A DNA stretch of 64,000 nucleotides from Streptomyces sp. Ru73 (GTDB lineage: Bacteria; Actinomycetota; Actinomycetes; Streptomycetales; Streptomycetaceae), in assembly GCF_002920575.1 (NCBI RefSeq), contig NZ_PQSQ01000010.1, positions 1-64,000 of the forward strand, written 5' to 3'. Position 1 is the stretch's first letter. The number at the start of each line of letters is the position of its first letter. Positions 8,708-17,500 of the stretch are shown here, one piece after another. The translations under genes were made by a program, and so were the position numbers. The notes beneath the pieces were generated by a model. That model was not told the DNA's origin. It did no database searches and saw nothing but the letters and a program-made list of their open reading frames with translations.

Positions 8708-9634
8708 TCAGGCCCGTTCGGTCAGCGTCATCAGGGTCGCCTCGGGCGGGCAGGCGAAGCGCACGGGGGTGTAGCGGTTGGCGCCGCAGCCCGCGGAGAC
8801 GTGCAGGTAGGAGGTGTGCTCGCCGGCGGTGTGGGTGGACAGGCCCTTCACCCGGCCGGTGTCCAGGTCGCAGTTGGTGACCAGGGCGCCGTAGAAGGGG
8901 ATGCAGAGCTGGCCGCCGTGGGTGTGCCCGGCGAGGACCAGCGGGTAGCCGTCGGCGGTGAAGGCGTCCAGCGCGCGCAGGTACGGGGCGTGCACGACGG
9001 CGAGCGAGAGGTCGGCGCCGTCCTCGGGGCCGCCGGCCACCTCGGCGTATCGGTCGCGCTTGATGTGCGGGTCGTCCAGGCCGGTCAGCGCGATCTCGAT
9101 GCCGTCGAGCTTCAGGCGGCCGCGGGTGTTGGAGAGGCCGACCCAGCCCGCCGCGTCGAAGGCGTCCCGCAGCTCTTCCCAGGGGTTGTGGACGACGCCG
9201 ACGGCCGGCGGATTGCCGTTCAGACCGTGTCGGCCCTGGAACTTCTCGAGCAGGTAGCGGGCGGGATTGCGCAGCTTCGGTCCGTAGTAGTCGTTCGAGC
9301 CGAAGACGTACGTACCGGGGAACTCCATCAGCGGGCCCAGCGCGTCCAGCACCTCCGGCACCCCTTCGGGGTCGGAGAGGTTGTCGCCGGTGTTGACGAC
9401 GAAGTCGGGGCGGAGACCGGCCAGCGACTGCAGCCAGCGGCGCTTCTTGTTCTGCCCGCTGACCATGTGGATGTCCGAGACCTGCAGCACCCGCAACGGC
9501 CGCATGCCGCGCGGGAGTACCGGGATCGTCACCCGGCGGAGCCGGAAGGAGCGGGCTTCGATGCCGGCGGCGTAGGCGATGCCGGCCGCGCCGACCGCCG
9601 TGAGGGACAGGGGTACTCCGTATCGCGCGCGCAT
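8708..9634 (-). CDS. Membrane-anchored metallophosphoesterase
   Basis: A 308-residue calcineurin-like phosphoesterase. Metal-binding motifs occur in order: SDIHMVSG, NTGDNLSDP, GSNDYYG (in place of the usual GNHD/E) and LAGHTHGGQ. An N-terminal hydrophobic segment (about residues 8-25) suggests membrane anchoring. It resembles the YaeI/YkuE group of phosphodiesterases, but the substrate is unknown. The ATG at 9634 is used; the frame stays open upstream but without codon bias. The replacement of GNHD/E by SND is shared by many actinobacterial members, as I recall, and should still allow metal binding. It is divergent from the YqeY gene. Confidence 0.88.
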   Translation of the reverse strand: MRARYGVPLSLTAVGAAGIAYAAGIEARSFRLRRVTIPVLPRGMRPLRVLQVSDIHMVSGQNKKRRWLQSLAGLRPDFVVNTGDNLSDPEGVPEVLDALGPLMEFPGTYVFGSNDYYGPKLRNPARYLLEKFQGRHGLNGNPPAVGVVHNPWEELRDAFDAAGWVGLSNTRGRLKLDGIEIALTGLDDPHIKRDRYAEVAGGPEDGADLSLAVVHAPYLRALDAFTADGYPLVLAGHTHGGQLCIPFYGALVTNCDLDTGRVKGLSTHTAGEHTSYLHVSAGCGANRYTPVRFACPPEATLMTLTERA

Positions 9635-9850
9635 GGACCCATCGTGGCAGAGAGCGGAGGGTGGCCACATCACGGGGGATGATCTTGCTGCTGCGCGAGG
9701 CGGGCGGGCGGCCGGAGGAGGGCCGAGGTCGCCCGCGGGGGCGAGCGGCTGCTGCCGCGGGGCCCCGGGGCTGCCCGTGGAGCGCCGTACGGAGGCGCTT
9801 CGGCCCGATAACTCCGCGCAGTACCGGTCGGGCCCTGGCAAACTTGGGTC

Positions 9851-10315
9851 ATGACCACGCTCAAGACGAAGCTGCAGGACGACCTCACCGCAGCGATCAA
9901 GGCGCGCGACGAGCTGCGCTCCTCCACCCTCCGCCTCACGCTCACCGCGATCAACAAGGAGGAGGTCGCGGGCAAGACGGCCCGCGAGCTGTCGGACAGC
10001 GAGGTCGAGAAGATCATCGCGCGCGAGGCGAAGAAGCGCCGGGAGGCCGCCGAGGCGTTCGAGAAGGGCGGCCGGGCCGAGCAGGCCGCGCGCGAGAAGG
10101 CCGAGGGCGAGGTGCTCGCCGACTACCTCCCCAAGCAGCTCACCGACGCCGAGCTGGAGAACATCGTCGCCGAGGCGGTCGCGGAGGCCGTGGGCAACGG
10201 CGCCGAGGGCCCGAAGGCCATGGGCGCGGTCATGAAGATCGTGAACCCGAAGGTCGCGGGCCGCGCCGAGGGCGGCCGGGTGGCCGCCGCGGTGAAGAAG
10301 CTGCTGGCGGGCTGA
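9851..10315 (+). CDS. GatB/YqeY domain protein
   Basis: A 154-residue YqeY protein. This small helical family resembles the C-terminal tRNA-binding region of the GatB amidotransferase subunit, but is free-standing and of unproven function. Recognisable segments are LKTKLQDDLTAAIKARD at the N-terminus, YLPKQLTDAEL in the middle and GAVMKIVNPKVAGRAEG near the end. The length is typical. The ATG at 9851 lacks a clear ribosome site; CAAACT lies 7 nt upstream and could be a -10 element of a leaderless transcript. A strong hairpin follows the stop. Confidence 0.93.
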   Translation: MTTLKTKLQDDLTAAIKARDELRSSTLRLTLTAINKEEVAGKTARELSDSEVEKIIAREAKKRREAAEAFEKGGRAEQAAREKAEGEVLADYLPKQLTDAELENIVAEAVAEAVGNGAEGPKAMGAVMKIVNPKVAGRAEGGRVAAAVKKLLAG

Positions 10316-10341
10316 CCCGCACGGCCGCGCACTGAAGCGCC

Positions 10342-10372
10342 AAGGGGCGCCTCCCTGAGGGAAGCGCCCCTT
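10342..10372 (+). terminator. Terminator after yqeY
   Basis: A 15-bp stem with one mismatch (AAGGGGCGC... with ...GCGCCCCTT) begins 26 nt after the yqeY stop. It also faces the converging PBP gene and may work in both directions. Confidence 0.75.
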
Positions 10373-10450
10373 CGTCATGCAGTGCGCGGCGTGGTCATGC
10401 CCTGCGCGGCCCGGTGAACCGCACGCGCCCGTCGTGCGCGCGGCCCGGAC

Positions 10451-12664
10451 TCACCTGTTGTGCCCGTGCCCGTGGCCGCCGCCCGGCCAGTTCCAGCCGC
10501 CGTCGCCGCCCCCGATGACGTCGGGCAGGTCCGGCAGGTCGGGGAGGTCGACACCGCCGCCCGGCTTGTCGTCCGTGCGGGCCGGCGGCTTGGCCCGGTT
10601 CTTCTTCTTGCTCTTCGGGTCGTGGATCGGCACCGTGTGGAAGCCCGGCGCGGGCTTGCCGGCGAGCGCCCCGGCCATCGCGTCCCGCCAGATCGGGCCC
10701 GGCACCTGGCCACCGAAGACCTTGTCGTACGGGCGGCCGCCGATGCTGATGTCGACCATCCGCCGCTTGTGCTCGGGGTCGCCGACCCACACCGCACCCG
10801 CCATGTTCGGGGTGTAGCCCACGAACCAGGCGGCGTAACGGCCGTCCGTCGTACCGGTCTTGCCCGCGCTGGGCCGGCTGTTGAGCCCGGCCTCCTTGCC
10901 GGTGCCGTCCTCGACGACGCCCTGCAGCAGCGTGTTTATGGTGTCGGCCGTCTTCTCCGACATGGCCCGGCGGCAGCTGGTCTGCGGGACCTTCATCGCC
11001 TTGCCGTCCGGGCCGGTGATCGACTCGATGGCGACCGGCGTGCAGTACTCGCCGCGGTTGGCGAACGTCGCGTACCCGGCGGCCATGGTCAGCGGCGACA
11101 TCTCCTGGGTGCCCAGGGTGATCGAGGGCACCTGGTCGATGTCCTTGCCGTCTGCCCGCTTGATCCCCATCTTGTCGGCCATCTTCGTGACCGGGCAGAT
11201 GCCGACGTCGCTGATCAGCGACACGAAGTAGGTGTTGACCGACTTCGCGGTCGCCTCCTTCATGCCGTACGGGCCCTTCTCGCTCCGGTTCTCGTTCTCC
11301 ACCGGGGCGCTGCCCTTCCACATGCCCTTGCAGGTGGAGACCGGGCTCGGATACTGCATGCGGTACGGGGAGGGGTACACCTTGTTCGGGCTGACGCCCT
11401 GCTCCAGCGCGGCCGCCGCGATCACCGGCTTGAAGGTCGAGCCGGGCTGGTAACCGGCGCCGCCGCCCATGTCACCGTCCACGGCCAGGTTCATCTGGGT
11501 CTGGTTGCCCTTGAAGCCGTACGGCCGGGACTGGCCCATGCCGCGGATCTTGCCGGTGCCCGGCTCGACCAGCGCCGCCGCCGTGGCGACCGGGTCGGAG
11601 TCGTAGACGTGCTCGCTCACCGACTTCTGCACGGCCTTCTGGGCCTGCGGGTCCAGCGTCGTACGGATCGTCATGCCGCCGCGCTGCCAGCGGGCCAGCC
11701 GGGACTTGGCCGTCTTGCCGAAGACCGGGTCGTTCAGGAACGCCTCGCGGACGTAGTCGCAGAAGAAGCCGGCGCCGTCGACGGCGGTGATGCAGCCGTT
11801 GCGCGGGGTGCTGGTGTGCAGCTCGATCGGCTTCTTCGCGGCCGCGTCGGCCTGGGCCTGGGTGATGTCGTGGACGTCGGCCATCCGCTGCAGCACGGTG
11901 TTGCGCCGCTTGGTGGCCTCCTCCGGGTCGTTCACCGGGTCGTACCGGCTCGGCGACTGCACGATGCCGGCCAGCAGCGCGGCCTCGGGGAGGTCCAGGT
12001 CCTTGGCGGGCTTGCTGAAGTAGCGCTGGGCCGCGGCCTCCACGCCGTACGCCTGCTGCCCGAAGAAGGTGATGTTCAGGTAGTTCTGCAGGATCTTCTT
12101 CTTGCCCAGCTCCTTCTCGACCTGGATCGCGTACTTCAGCTCGCGGATCTTCCGGCCGATGGTCTGCTGGGTGGCCTCGGCGACCTTCTCCCGGTCGTTG
12201 CCCGCCTCCTCGACGAAGACGTTCTTCACGTACTGCTGGGTCAGCGTCGAGGCGCCCTGCGACACCCCGCCGGACTGCGCGTTCTTGTTGACCGCGCGCA
12301 GGATGCCCTTCATGTCGACCGCGCCGTGCTGGTAGAAGCGCGAGTCCTCGATCGCGACGATCGCCTTCTTCATGTACGGCGAGATGTCCTTGAGGTCCAC
12401 CACCGTGCGGTTGCGGAAGTAGACCTTGGCGATCTCGCCGCCATTGGCGTCCAGGATCTTGGTCTGCTGGCTCAGCGGCGGCGTCTTCATCGTGGCCGGG
12501 ATGTCGTCGAATCCCTCGACCGTCCCCTTGGCGGCGAGGCCCAGCGCGCCGGCGGCGGGGAGTGCCAGGCCCGCCAGCACGGCTCCGGCCAGCACGCTGA
12601 CGCCGAGGAACTTCGCGGCCTGCTGGGTCGCGGTGAGGCCGCCACCGTCGCGCTTCTTACCCAT
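10451..12664 (-). CDS. Class A penicillin-binding protein
   Basis: A 737-residue bifunctional peptidoglycan synthase. A short cytoplasmic tail is followed by a membrane anchor (about residues 18-45). The glycosyltransferase domain (GT51) has catalytic Glu106 in EDSRFYQHG and the later motifs GASTLTQQ and KILQNYLN. The transpeptidase domain has nucleophile Ser409 in GSTFK, then SVN, then KTGTT. The C-terminus is an extracellular Lys/Pro/Gly-rich tail ending in GHGHGHNR. The gene stands divergently next to wblA, the same order as in S. coelicolor. TAGGGT lies 6 nt before the ATG, so the transcript is probably leaderless. The His-rich tail is unusual and may bind metal, which is speculative. Confidence 0.96.
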   Translation of the reverse strand: MGKKRDGGGLTATQQAAKFLGVSVLAGAVLAGLALPAAGALGLAAKGTVEGFDDIPATMKTPPLSQQTKILDANGGEIAKVYFRNRTVVDLKDISPYMKKAIVAIEDSRFYQHGAVDMKGILRAVNKNAQSGGVSQGASTLTQQYVKNVFVEEAGNDREKVAEATQQTIGRKIRELKYAIQVEKELGKKKILQNYLNITFFGQQAYGVEAAAQRYFSKPAKDLDLPEAALLAGIVQSPSRYDPVNDPEEATKRRNTVLQRMADVHDITQAQADAAAKKPIELHTSTPRNGCITAVDGAGFFCDYVREAFLNDPVFGKTAKSRLARWQRGGMTIRTTLDPQAQKAVQKSVSEHVYDSDPVATAAALVEPGTGKIRGMGQSRPYGFKGNQTQMNLAVDGDMGGGAGYQPGSTFKPVIAAAALEQGVSPNKVYPSPYRMQYPSPVSTCKGMWKGSAPVENENRSEKGPYGMKEATAKSVNTYFVSLISDVGICPVTKMADKMGIKRADGKDIDQVPSITLGTQEMSPLTMAAGYATFANRGEYCTPVAIESITGPDGKAMKVPQTSCRRAMSEKTADTINTLLQGVVEDGTGKEAGLNSRPSAGKTGTTDGRYAAWFVGYTPNMAGAVWVGDPEHKRRMVDISIGGRPYDKVFGGQVPGPIWRDAMAGALAGKPAPGFHTVPIHDPKSKKKNRAKPPARTDDKPGGGVDLPDLPDLPDVIGGGDGGWNWPGGGHGHGHNR

Positions 12665-12954
12665 GAGGGCACCCTACGTTCTCAATCACCGGACAGGGGC
12701 GCATCTGTTCGCTTACTCTGTTCACGCCTGTCACTCGAACGTGGTTCCGCACCAGCACCTCACCTTTTCCTGCCGCCGGGCCGGTGACCGAATTGCCCGT
12801 GAGCGTCGCTCGCGCGCGCCCGTGGCCTGTGGGAAACACCCTGAACTGTCCTGGCCTGCCAGAAAAGCGACGTATGCCCTGCGCTCACTCCGTTGGGTGA
12901 TCTGCCGCATACGCATAGTCCGTTCGGACCATTCAAGATTGGGCCCGAAGGGGG

Positions 12955-12983
12955 TGTTGCGCCCTGCCTGCCTTCCGTAACGT
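12955..12983 (+). promoter_or_regulatory. Putative wblA promoter
   Basis: TGTTGC and TAACGT are separated by 17 bp, a reasonable vegetative promoter. It would give a leader of about 65 nt before wblA. Just upstream, at 12919-12930, lies a small dyad, GTCCG-TT-CGGAC. The rest of the 392-bp gap between the divergent PBP and wblA genes shows no coding bias; long leaders and promoter regions are expected of wblA. Confidence 0.4.
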
Positions 12984-13056
12984 CCTCAACTGGCAACGGT
13001 GAATATGCCGCTTGCCGCCGTGGGGGAGCCTCGATTCGGGAGAGGACGGCGCCAGC

Positions 13057-13395
13057 ATGAGCTGGGTAACCGACTGGAGTGCACAGGCAGCCTGCCGCAC
13101 GACCGATCCGGATGAGCTGTTCGTTCAAGGGGCAGCACAGAACCGCGCCAAGGCGGTCTGCACCGGATGCCCCGTGCGGACCGAGTGCCTTGCCGACGCC
13201 CTGGACAACCGCGTCGAGTTCGGCGTGTGGGGCGGGATGACGGAGCGCGAGCGGAGGGCGTTGCTGCGCCGCCGCCCGACCGTCACCTCGTGGCGTCGGC
13301 TGCTGGAGACGGCTCGTACGGAGTACGAACGCAGCGCGGGAATCCTCGTGGACTGCGAAGAAGAGGAGTTCGACAACTTCGCCGCGGTCGGCTGA
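13057..13395 (+). CDS. wblA: WhiB-like iron-sulfur regulator WblA
   Basis: A 112-residue Wbl protein with the four cluster-binding cysteines Cys13, Cys35, Cys38 and Cys44. The GVWGG turn is at 56-60, followed by the basic DNA-binding segment RERRALLRRRPT. WblA is known in Streptomyces as a pleiotropic regulator that represses antibiotic genes and is needed for normal sporulation; Wbl proteins bind the primary sigma factor. Identity is supported by the near-complete match to remembered WblA sequences and by its place between a class A PBP and two ArsA-type ATPases. The ATG at 13057 is preceded by GGAGAGGA. Confidence 0.95.
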   Translation: MSWVTDWSAQAACRTTDPDELFVQGAAQNRAKAVCTGCPVRTECLADALDNRVEFGVWGGMTERERRALLRRRPTVTSWRRLLETARTEYERSAGILVDCEEEEFDNFAAVG

Positions 13396-13409
13396 GCCGG
13401 CCCGTGGCG

Positions 13410-13427
13410 CCCGGCCCTTCGGCCGGG
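13410..13427 (+). terminator. Terminator after wblA
   Basis: A 7-bp perfect stem, CCCGGCC with GGCCGGG, closes on a stable CTTC loop. It begins 15 nt after the wblA stop codon. Confidence 0.65.
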
Positions 13428-13952
13428 TCATGGATACCCGGTGCGTGATCGTCCGGGTCGGGTGAGCGCCGGTTGCGGCATGGCCGCCGGCGCTTGAGTC
13501 GGCGCGCGATCAGTGCCTGCACGAGCGCGGTGGTTCGCTCGCCAGCGTGGTGTCTCACCAGCATGGCGTGTCACCGGCACGGTGATGGGCCGCATGGGCG
13601 GTCGAGTGGGCTGTTGGCTCGCTCGGGCGTACGGAGATCGGCGTGGCGTGCGCGTGATCGCGCCATGACGCCGGGTCTGTATGCCTGACGGCGACCGTCT
13701 GTCGCTGTGTCGCCTTGCCGCTGTGTCGCGCTCGTCAGCACCAGGTGATGCCGGGTCTCTCCTCGTTATGCCCCCACGCTGTTGTGCCGTCGCGTCGCCC
13801 CAGGGCGCGGAGGCGCGGCAGACACTTCCTCAGGCGGCCGGCAGTGGACTTGCCGGCCGGCCGTCTGCCATGTGCCCGTACGGCGTGCGCGAGCGCGTCC
13901 TTCCTCATGAGCGGTCAGCACGGGCTCGCGGCCCGCGAGCGGGTGCCTGCGC
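13428..13952. other. Gap between wblA and the ArsA pair, nothing recognised
   Basis: The two flanking genes converge on this 525-bp stretch. Open frames across it have poor third-position bias and no recognisable motif. The sequence is mildly repetitive (GTGTCTCACCAGCATGG followed shortly by GTGTCACCGGCACGGTG). I see no RNA gene or clear regulatory site. Confidence 0.5.
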
Positions 13953-15347
13953 TCAGCCTGCGTCGCTCGCGCTCGCGTCGTCGCGGTTCTCCTCGTCGTC
14001 CCCGTGGCGGGAGACGAGGCGGTTGCCGATCTCGCGCAGTCCCGCGACGTCATGGACGTCACCGGGCAGTGCGGCGATCTCGGCCACCGGTACTTCCGGG
14101 TGCAGCGCGGTGAAGCGATCGCGGGTGCGTCGCTCACGCGCCAGCACCTGCATGCGCTCGGCGTGCAGGGTCAGCAGGCCGGCGGCGATCCGGGCCGACC
14201 GGGCCTCGGGGGACTGCTTCGATTCGGGAGGTGTGCCGGGGTCGTTCTGGTGCAGCGCCGGCGCAGCGGGGGAGGGCGCGTCGGCGGTACGTGATCCAGC
14301 CTTCCCGCCTCCGAGATCCACAATTCCGTCGTCGGCAAGATTTTCGGCGGCTTCCCCGCCCGCTGAAACGGAGTTCTCGGTTCCGGCCAGGTCGGTCAGC
14401 GTCTCGGCCGCCGCGAGCGCCCGCTCGGCGCTCAACTGGTCGGCGCCGCTGCCGTGTACGCGGTTCAGCACCAGGCCCGCCAGCGGCATCTGCTCGGCGG
14501 CCAGCCGCTCCACGAAGTACGCCGCCTCGCGCAGCGCGTCCCGCTCGGGCGCAGCCACCACGAGGAACGCCGTGCCGGGCGCCTGCAGCAGCCGGTACGT
14601 GGCGTCCGCGCGGGTGCGGAAGCCGCCGAACATGGTGTCCATGGCGGCCACGAACGTCTGGACGTCCTTGAGCAGCTGGCCGCCCATCAGCTTGCTGAGC
14701 GTGCCGGTCATCATCGACATGCCGACGTTCAGGAACTTCATCCCGGCCCGGCCGCCGACCTTCGCCGGCGCCATCAGGACCCGGATGAACTTGCCGTCCA
14801 GGAAGGACCCCAGCCGCTTCGGCGCGTCCAGGAAGTCCAGCGCCGACCGGCTCGGCGGAGTGTCGACGATGATCAGGTCCCACTCGTCGCGGGAGCGCAG
14901 CTGGCCCAGCTTCTCCATGGCCATGTACTCCTGCGTGCCGGCGAACCCGGCCGACAGGGACTGGTAGAAGGGGTTCTCCAGGATGGCCCTGGCCCGCTCC
15001 TTGTCCGCGTGCGCCTCGACGATCTCGTCGAACGTGCGCTTCATGTCCAGCATCATCGCGAACAGCTCGCCGCCCCCGGGGCCGCGTACGTCCTTCACCT
15101 GCCGCGGGATGTTGTCCAGCTCCGAGATGCCCATCGACTGCGCGAGCCGGCGGGCCGGGTCGATGGTGAGGACGACGGCGCGCCGGCCGCGCTCGGCGGC
15201 GCGCACGCCCAGTGCGGCCGCCGTGGTGGTCTTGCCGACGCCGCCCGCGCCGCAGCAGACGATGATGCGGGTCTGCGGGTCGTCGAGCAGCGCGTCCACG
15301 TCCAGATGCGGAGCCGAAGCGTCCAAGGTCGTGTACTCCGATGTCAT
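13953..15347 (-). CDS. ArsA-family ATPase, second of a pair
   Basis: A 464-residue GET3/ArsA-type P-loop ATPase. The deviant Walker A is GAGGVGKTT. TIDPARRLAQSMG and IVDTPPSRSALDFLDAP follow as switch and Walker B regions. The conserved core ends near residue 330; the last 130 residues carry an acidic Ser/Pro-rich insert and then a basic-acidic helix. No metal-binding cysteine triad of true ArsA arsenite pumps is apparent and no ars gene is nearby. The role in actinobacteria is unknown; a client-protein or signalling ATPase has been suggested by analogy with Get3. It overlaps the upstream ArsA gene by 4 bp (ATGA), so the two are co-translated and may form a heterodimer. Confidence 0.9.
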   Translation of the reverse strand: MTSEYTTLDASAPHLDVDALLDDPQTRIIVCCGAGGVGKTTTAAALGVRAAERGRRAVVLTIDPARRLAQSMGISELDNIPRQVKDVRGPGGGELFAMMLDMKRTFDEIVEAHADKERARAILENPFYQSLSAGFAGTQEYMAMEKLGQLRSRDEWDLIIVDTPPSRSALDFLDAPKRLGSFLDGKFIRVLMAPAKVGGRAGMKFLNVGMSMMTGTLSKLMGGQLLKDVQTFVAAMDTMFGGFRTRADATYRLLQAPGTAFLVVAAPERDALREAAYFVERLAAEQMPLAGLVLNRVHGSGADQLSAERALAAAETLTDLAGTENSVSAGGEAAENLADDGIVDLGGGKAGSRTADAPSPAAPALHQNDPGTPPESKQSPEARSARIAAGLLTLHAERMQVLARERRTRDRFTALHPEVPVAEIAALPGDVHDVAGLREIGNRLVSRHGDDEENRDDASASDAG

Positions 15348-16321
15348 ATCGGTCCCTGTGTCCGCAGGTCACGGGCCAGCCGGTAGAGCCCGGCGAGGTC
15401 GACGCCCTCGGGGAGCAGTTCCAGCTCGTACGTGGGCAGCCCGAGCCCGGTGATCTCGGTGTGTTCCGCACGCTCCAGCGCGACCCGCTCGGCGTGCTCG
15501 CGGGCCTGCTCCAGCAGCGGATCGATGAGCCGCTCGGCCCGGCCGCCGCGGCGCGCCCCGCCCAGGCCCGCGCTGGAGAGCGCGGCGGCGATGCCCGCAC
15601 GGGCGCCGTTCGCGGCCAGGTCCACGTCCTCCGGGCCGAGCACGGAGGGCCGGACCATGTTGATGACCACGCCGCCCACCGGAAGCCCGGCGGCGCGCAG
15701 CTCGGCGACGCCGTCCACGGTCTCCTGGACCGGCATCTCCTCCAGCAGCGTCACCAGATGGACGGCCGTCTCGGGCGACTTCAGCACCCGCATGACGGCC
15801 TGTGCCTGATTGTGGATGGGCCCTATCTTCGCGAGCCCCGCGACCTCGTCGTTGACGTTCAGGAAGCGGGTGATGCGGCCCGTGGGCGGCGCGTCCATGA
15901 CGACCGCGTCGTACACGAACCGCCCGTGCTTGTCCTTGCGGCGGACGGCCTCGCACGCCTTGCCGGTCAGCAGGACGTCCCGCAGCCCCGGCGCGATGGT
16001 CGTGGCGAAGTCGATCGCGCCGAGCTTCTTGAGGGCGCGCCCGGCACTGCCGAGTTTGTAGAACATCTGGAGGTAGTCCAGCAGCGCGCGCTCGGCATCG
16101 ATGGCCAGCGCGTGCACCTCCCCGCCTCCGGGCGCGACGGCGATCTTGCGCTCCTCGTAGGGCAGCGCTTCGGTCTCGAACACTTGGGCAATGCCCTGCC
16201 GGCCCTCGACCTCGACCAGGAGGGTGCGCTGCCCCTCGGTGGCCAGGGCGAGGGCGAGGGCGGCGGCGACCGTGGTCTTGCCGGTACCGCCCTTGCCGCT
16301 GACGACATGGAGCCTGCTCAC
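15344..16321 (-). CDS. ArsA-family ATPase, first of a pair
   Basis: A 325-residue ArsA/Get3-like P-loop ATPase. It starts MSRLHVVSGKGGTGKTTVAA with a signature Lys in the deviant Walker A. The Walker B region is VVMDAPPTGRITRFL. The mid-region KLGAIDFATTIAPGLRD is typical of this actinobacterial subfamily. It is shorter than its partner at 13953, which it overlaps by 4 bp, and the conserved pair suggests two halves of one complex. The pair lies next to wblA, as in S. coelicolor. A link to WblA function is only inferred from neighbourhood. Confidence 0.9.
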   Translation of the reverse strand: MSRLHVVSGKGGTGKTTVAAALALALATEGQRTLLVEVEGRQGIAQVFETEALPYEERKIAVAPGGGEVHALAIDAERALLDYLQMFYKLGSAGRALKKLGAIDFATTIAPGLRDVLLTGKACEAVRRKDKHGRFVYDAVVMDAPPTGRITRFLNVNDEVAGLAKIGPIHNQAQAVMRVLKSPETAVHLVTLLEEMPVQETVDGVAELRAAGLPVGGVVINMVRPSVLGPEDVDLAANGARAGIAAALSSAGLGGARRGGRAERLIDPLLEQAREHAERVALERAEHTEITGLGLPTYELELLPEGVDLAGLYRLARDLRTQGPI

Positions 16322-16470
16322 GCCATGGAGCCTAACCAGTCCGCCTCCGGGCTACGCACAGGACGGCGGGCCTGTCCCGTATGCCTCGGTCGGCGGCGCG
16401 CCCCGGGGGGCCGGGAGGGCGTGCACGAGGGTGCTGCGGGCGCGCGTCCTCGGGCGCGCTGTACAGGCAT

Positions 16471-16476
16471 TACGCT
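16471..16476 (+). promoter_or_regulatory. -10 box of a leaderless transcript
   Basis: TACGCT lies 6 nt before the ATG of the DUF4177 gene, and there is no Shine-Dalgarno sequence. A start of transcription at or next to the ATG is the simplest reading. No convincing -35 box is seen. Confidence 0.45.
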
Positions 16477-16482
16477 CGCCCC

Positions 16483-16644
16483 ATGACGAAGTGGGAATAC
16501 GCGACCGTGCCGCTGCTGGTGCACGCGACAAAGCAGATTCTGGACACCTGGGGCGAGGACGGCTGGGAGCTGGTCCAGGTCGTGCCGGGCCCGAACAACC
16601 CCGAGCAGCTGGTGGCCTACCTGAAGCGGGAGAAGCAGGCATGA
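16483..16644 (+). CDS. Small DUF4177-type protein
   Basis: A 53-residue protein with the pattern KWEYATVPLL..., LDTWGEDGWELVQVV and VAYLKREK of the DUF4177 family. No enzymatic motif is present and no function is known. The start is fixed by the family's conserved opening. Its TGA overlaps the ATG of the RidA gene (ATGA), which argues for a two-gene operon. Confidence 0.88.
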   Translation: MTKWEYATVPLLVHATKQILDTWGEDGWELVQVVPGPNNPEQLVAYLKREKQA

Positions 16645-17105
16645 GCCGGGTCGAGGACAAGATCGAGTCGCTCGGCCTGAAGCTCCCCGATGTCGTGCCG
16701 CCGCTGGCCGCGTACCAGCCTGCCGTGCGCTCCGGGAACTACGTGTTCACCTCCGGCCAGCTGCCGATGGTGGACGGTGCCCTGCCCGCCACCGGCAAGG
16801 TCGGCGGCGAGGTGAACGCCGAGCAGGCCAAGGAGCTGGCCGGCGTCTGCGCGCTGAACGCGCTGGCCGCCGTGAAGTCGGTCGTCGGCGACCTGGACAA
16901 GATCGTCCGGGTCGTGAAGGTCGTCGGCTTCGTGGCGTCCGCGCCGGACTTCACGGGCCAGCCCGGTGTCGTCAACGGCGCGAGCGAGCTGCTCGGCGAG
17001 ATCCTCGGCGACAAGGGCGTGCACGCCCGCTCCGCCGTGGGCGTGGCCGTGCTGCCGGTCGACGCGCCGGTCGAGGTCGAGCTCCAGGTCGAGATCGCGG
17101 ACTGA
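16641..17105 (+). CDS. RidA-family protein
   Basis: A 154-residue member of the YjgF/YER057c/UK114 superfamily. RidA enzymes hydrolyse reactive enamines and imines such as 2-aminoacrylate. Visible features are YVFTSGQLP, the long helix ELAGVCALNALAAVKS, and ARSAVGVAVLPVDAPVEVE at the C-terminus. In archetypal RidA this last region holds the catalytic Arg (RxxVxVxxLP); here ARSAVGVAVLP keeps the Arg. It is somewhat longer than archetypal RidA (about 130 residues) and resembles the actinobacterial RidA-like subgroup. It is coupled to the upstream DUF4177 gene. Confidence 0.92.
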   Translation: MSRVEDKIESLGLKLPDVVPPLAAYQPAVRSGNYVFTSGQLPMVDGALPATGKVGGEVNAEQAKELAGVCALNALAAVKSVVGDLDKIVRVVKVVGFVASAPDFTGQPGVVNGASELLGEILGDKGVHARSAVGVAVLPVDAPVEVELQVEIAD

Positions 17106-17119
17106 GCGGACAGTCAGCC

Positions 17120-17171
17120 CGAACGGACCGAACGGACCGAACGGACCGATCAGGCCGAATGGACCGAAGGG
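17120..17171. repeat. 9-bp tandem repeat
   Basis: Three perfect copies of CGAACGGAC are followed by three diverged copies, ending in CGAAGGG. It begins 15 nt after the ridA stop and does not continue a reading frame. Confidence 0.85.
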
Positions 17172-17255
17172 CTTCGAGGGCGGTACGGATCGCGGCGGGC
17201 GTCGCGGCCGTACCGCCCTCGTGCTGTGCGCGGCGCGACGCACCCGTATCGCGCG

Positions 17256-17422
17256 TACGCCGCTCCACTCGGACACTGCGTACGCCGCTCCCTCGGATGC
17301 TGCGTACGCCGCTCCCTCGGATGCTGCGTAAGCCGCTTCCCGGACGCTGCGTGTGCCGCTCCTTCAGACGCTGCGTCCGCTGCTTTCCGGACAGTGCGTG
17401 TGCCGCCCCCTCGTGTGCTGTG
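17256..17422. repeat. 24-bp tandem repeat, seven diverged copies
   Basis: The unit is close to TACGCCGCTCCCTCGGATGC plus TGCG. Copies 2 and 3 (17281-17304 and 17305-17328) are identical; the outer copies are 23-25 bp and diverged. It fills most of the 395-bp gap between ridA and the NUDIX gene. No gene is seen in the gap, and a -10-like box lies at its right end. Confidence 0.85.
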
Positions 17423-17500
17423 GGCAGCGCACCGGAAGGAGGGCGTCCGGCACGCCGGTGCCCTCTCGAACATCCGCGCGTGAACGCATAGCATCCGGCC

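Noticed and set aside
13953..16321. Arsenical resistance operon
   Set aside because: The ArsA-like pair has no apparent metal-binding cysteines and no arsB, arsC or arsR neighbour.
17256..17422. Possible CRISPR array
   Set aside because: The copies are directly adjacent with no unique spacers, and no cas genes are present. The same holds for 41833-42029 and 61123-61218.
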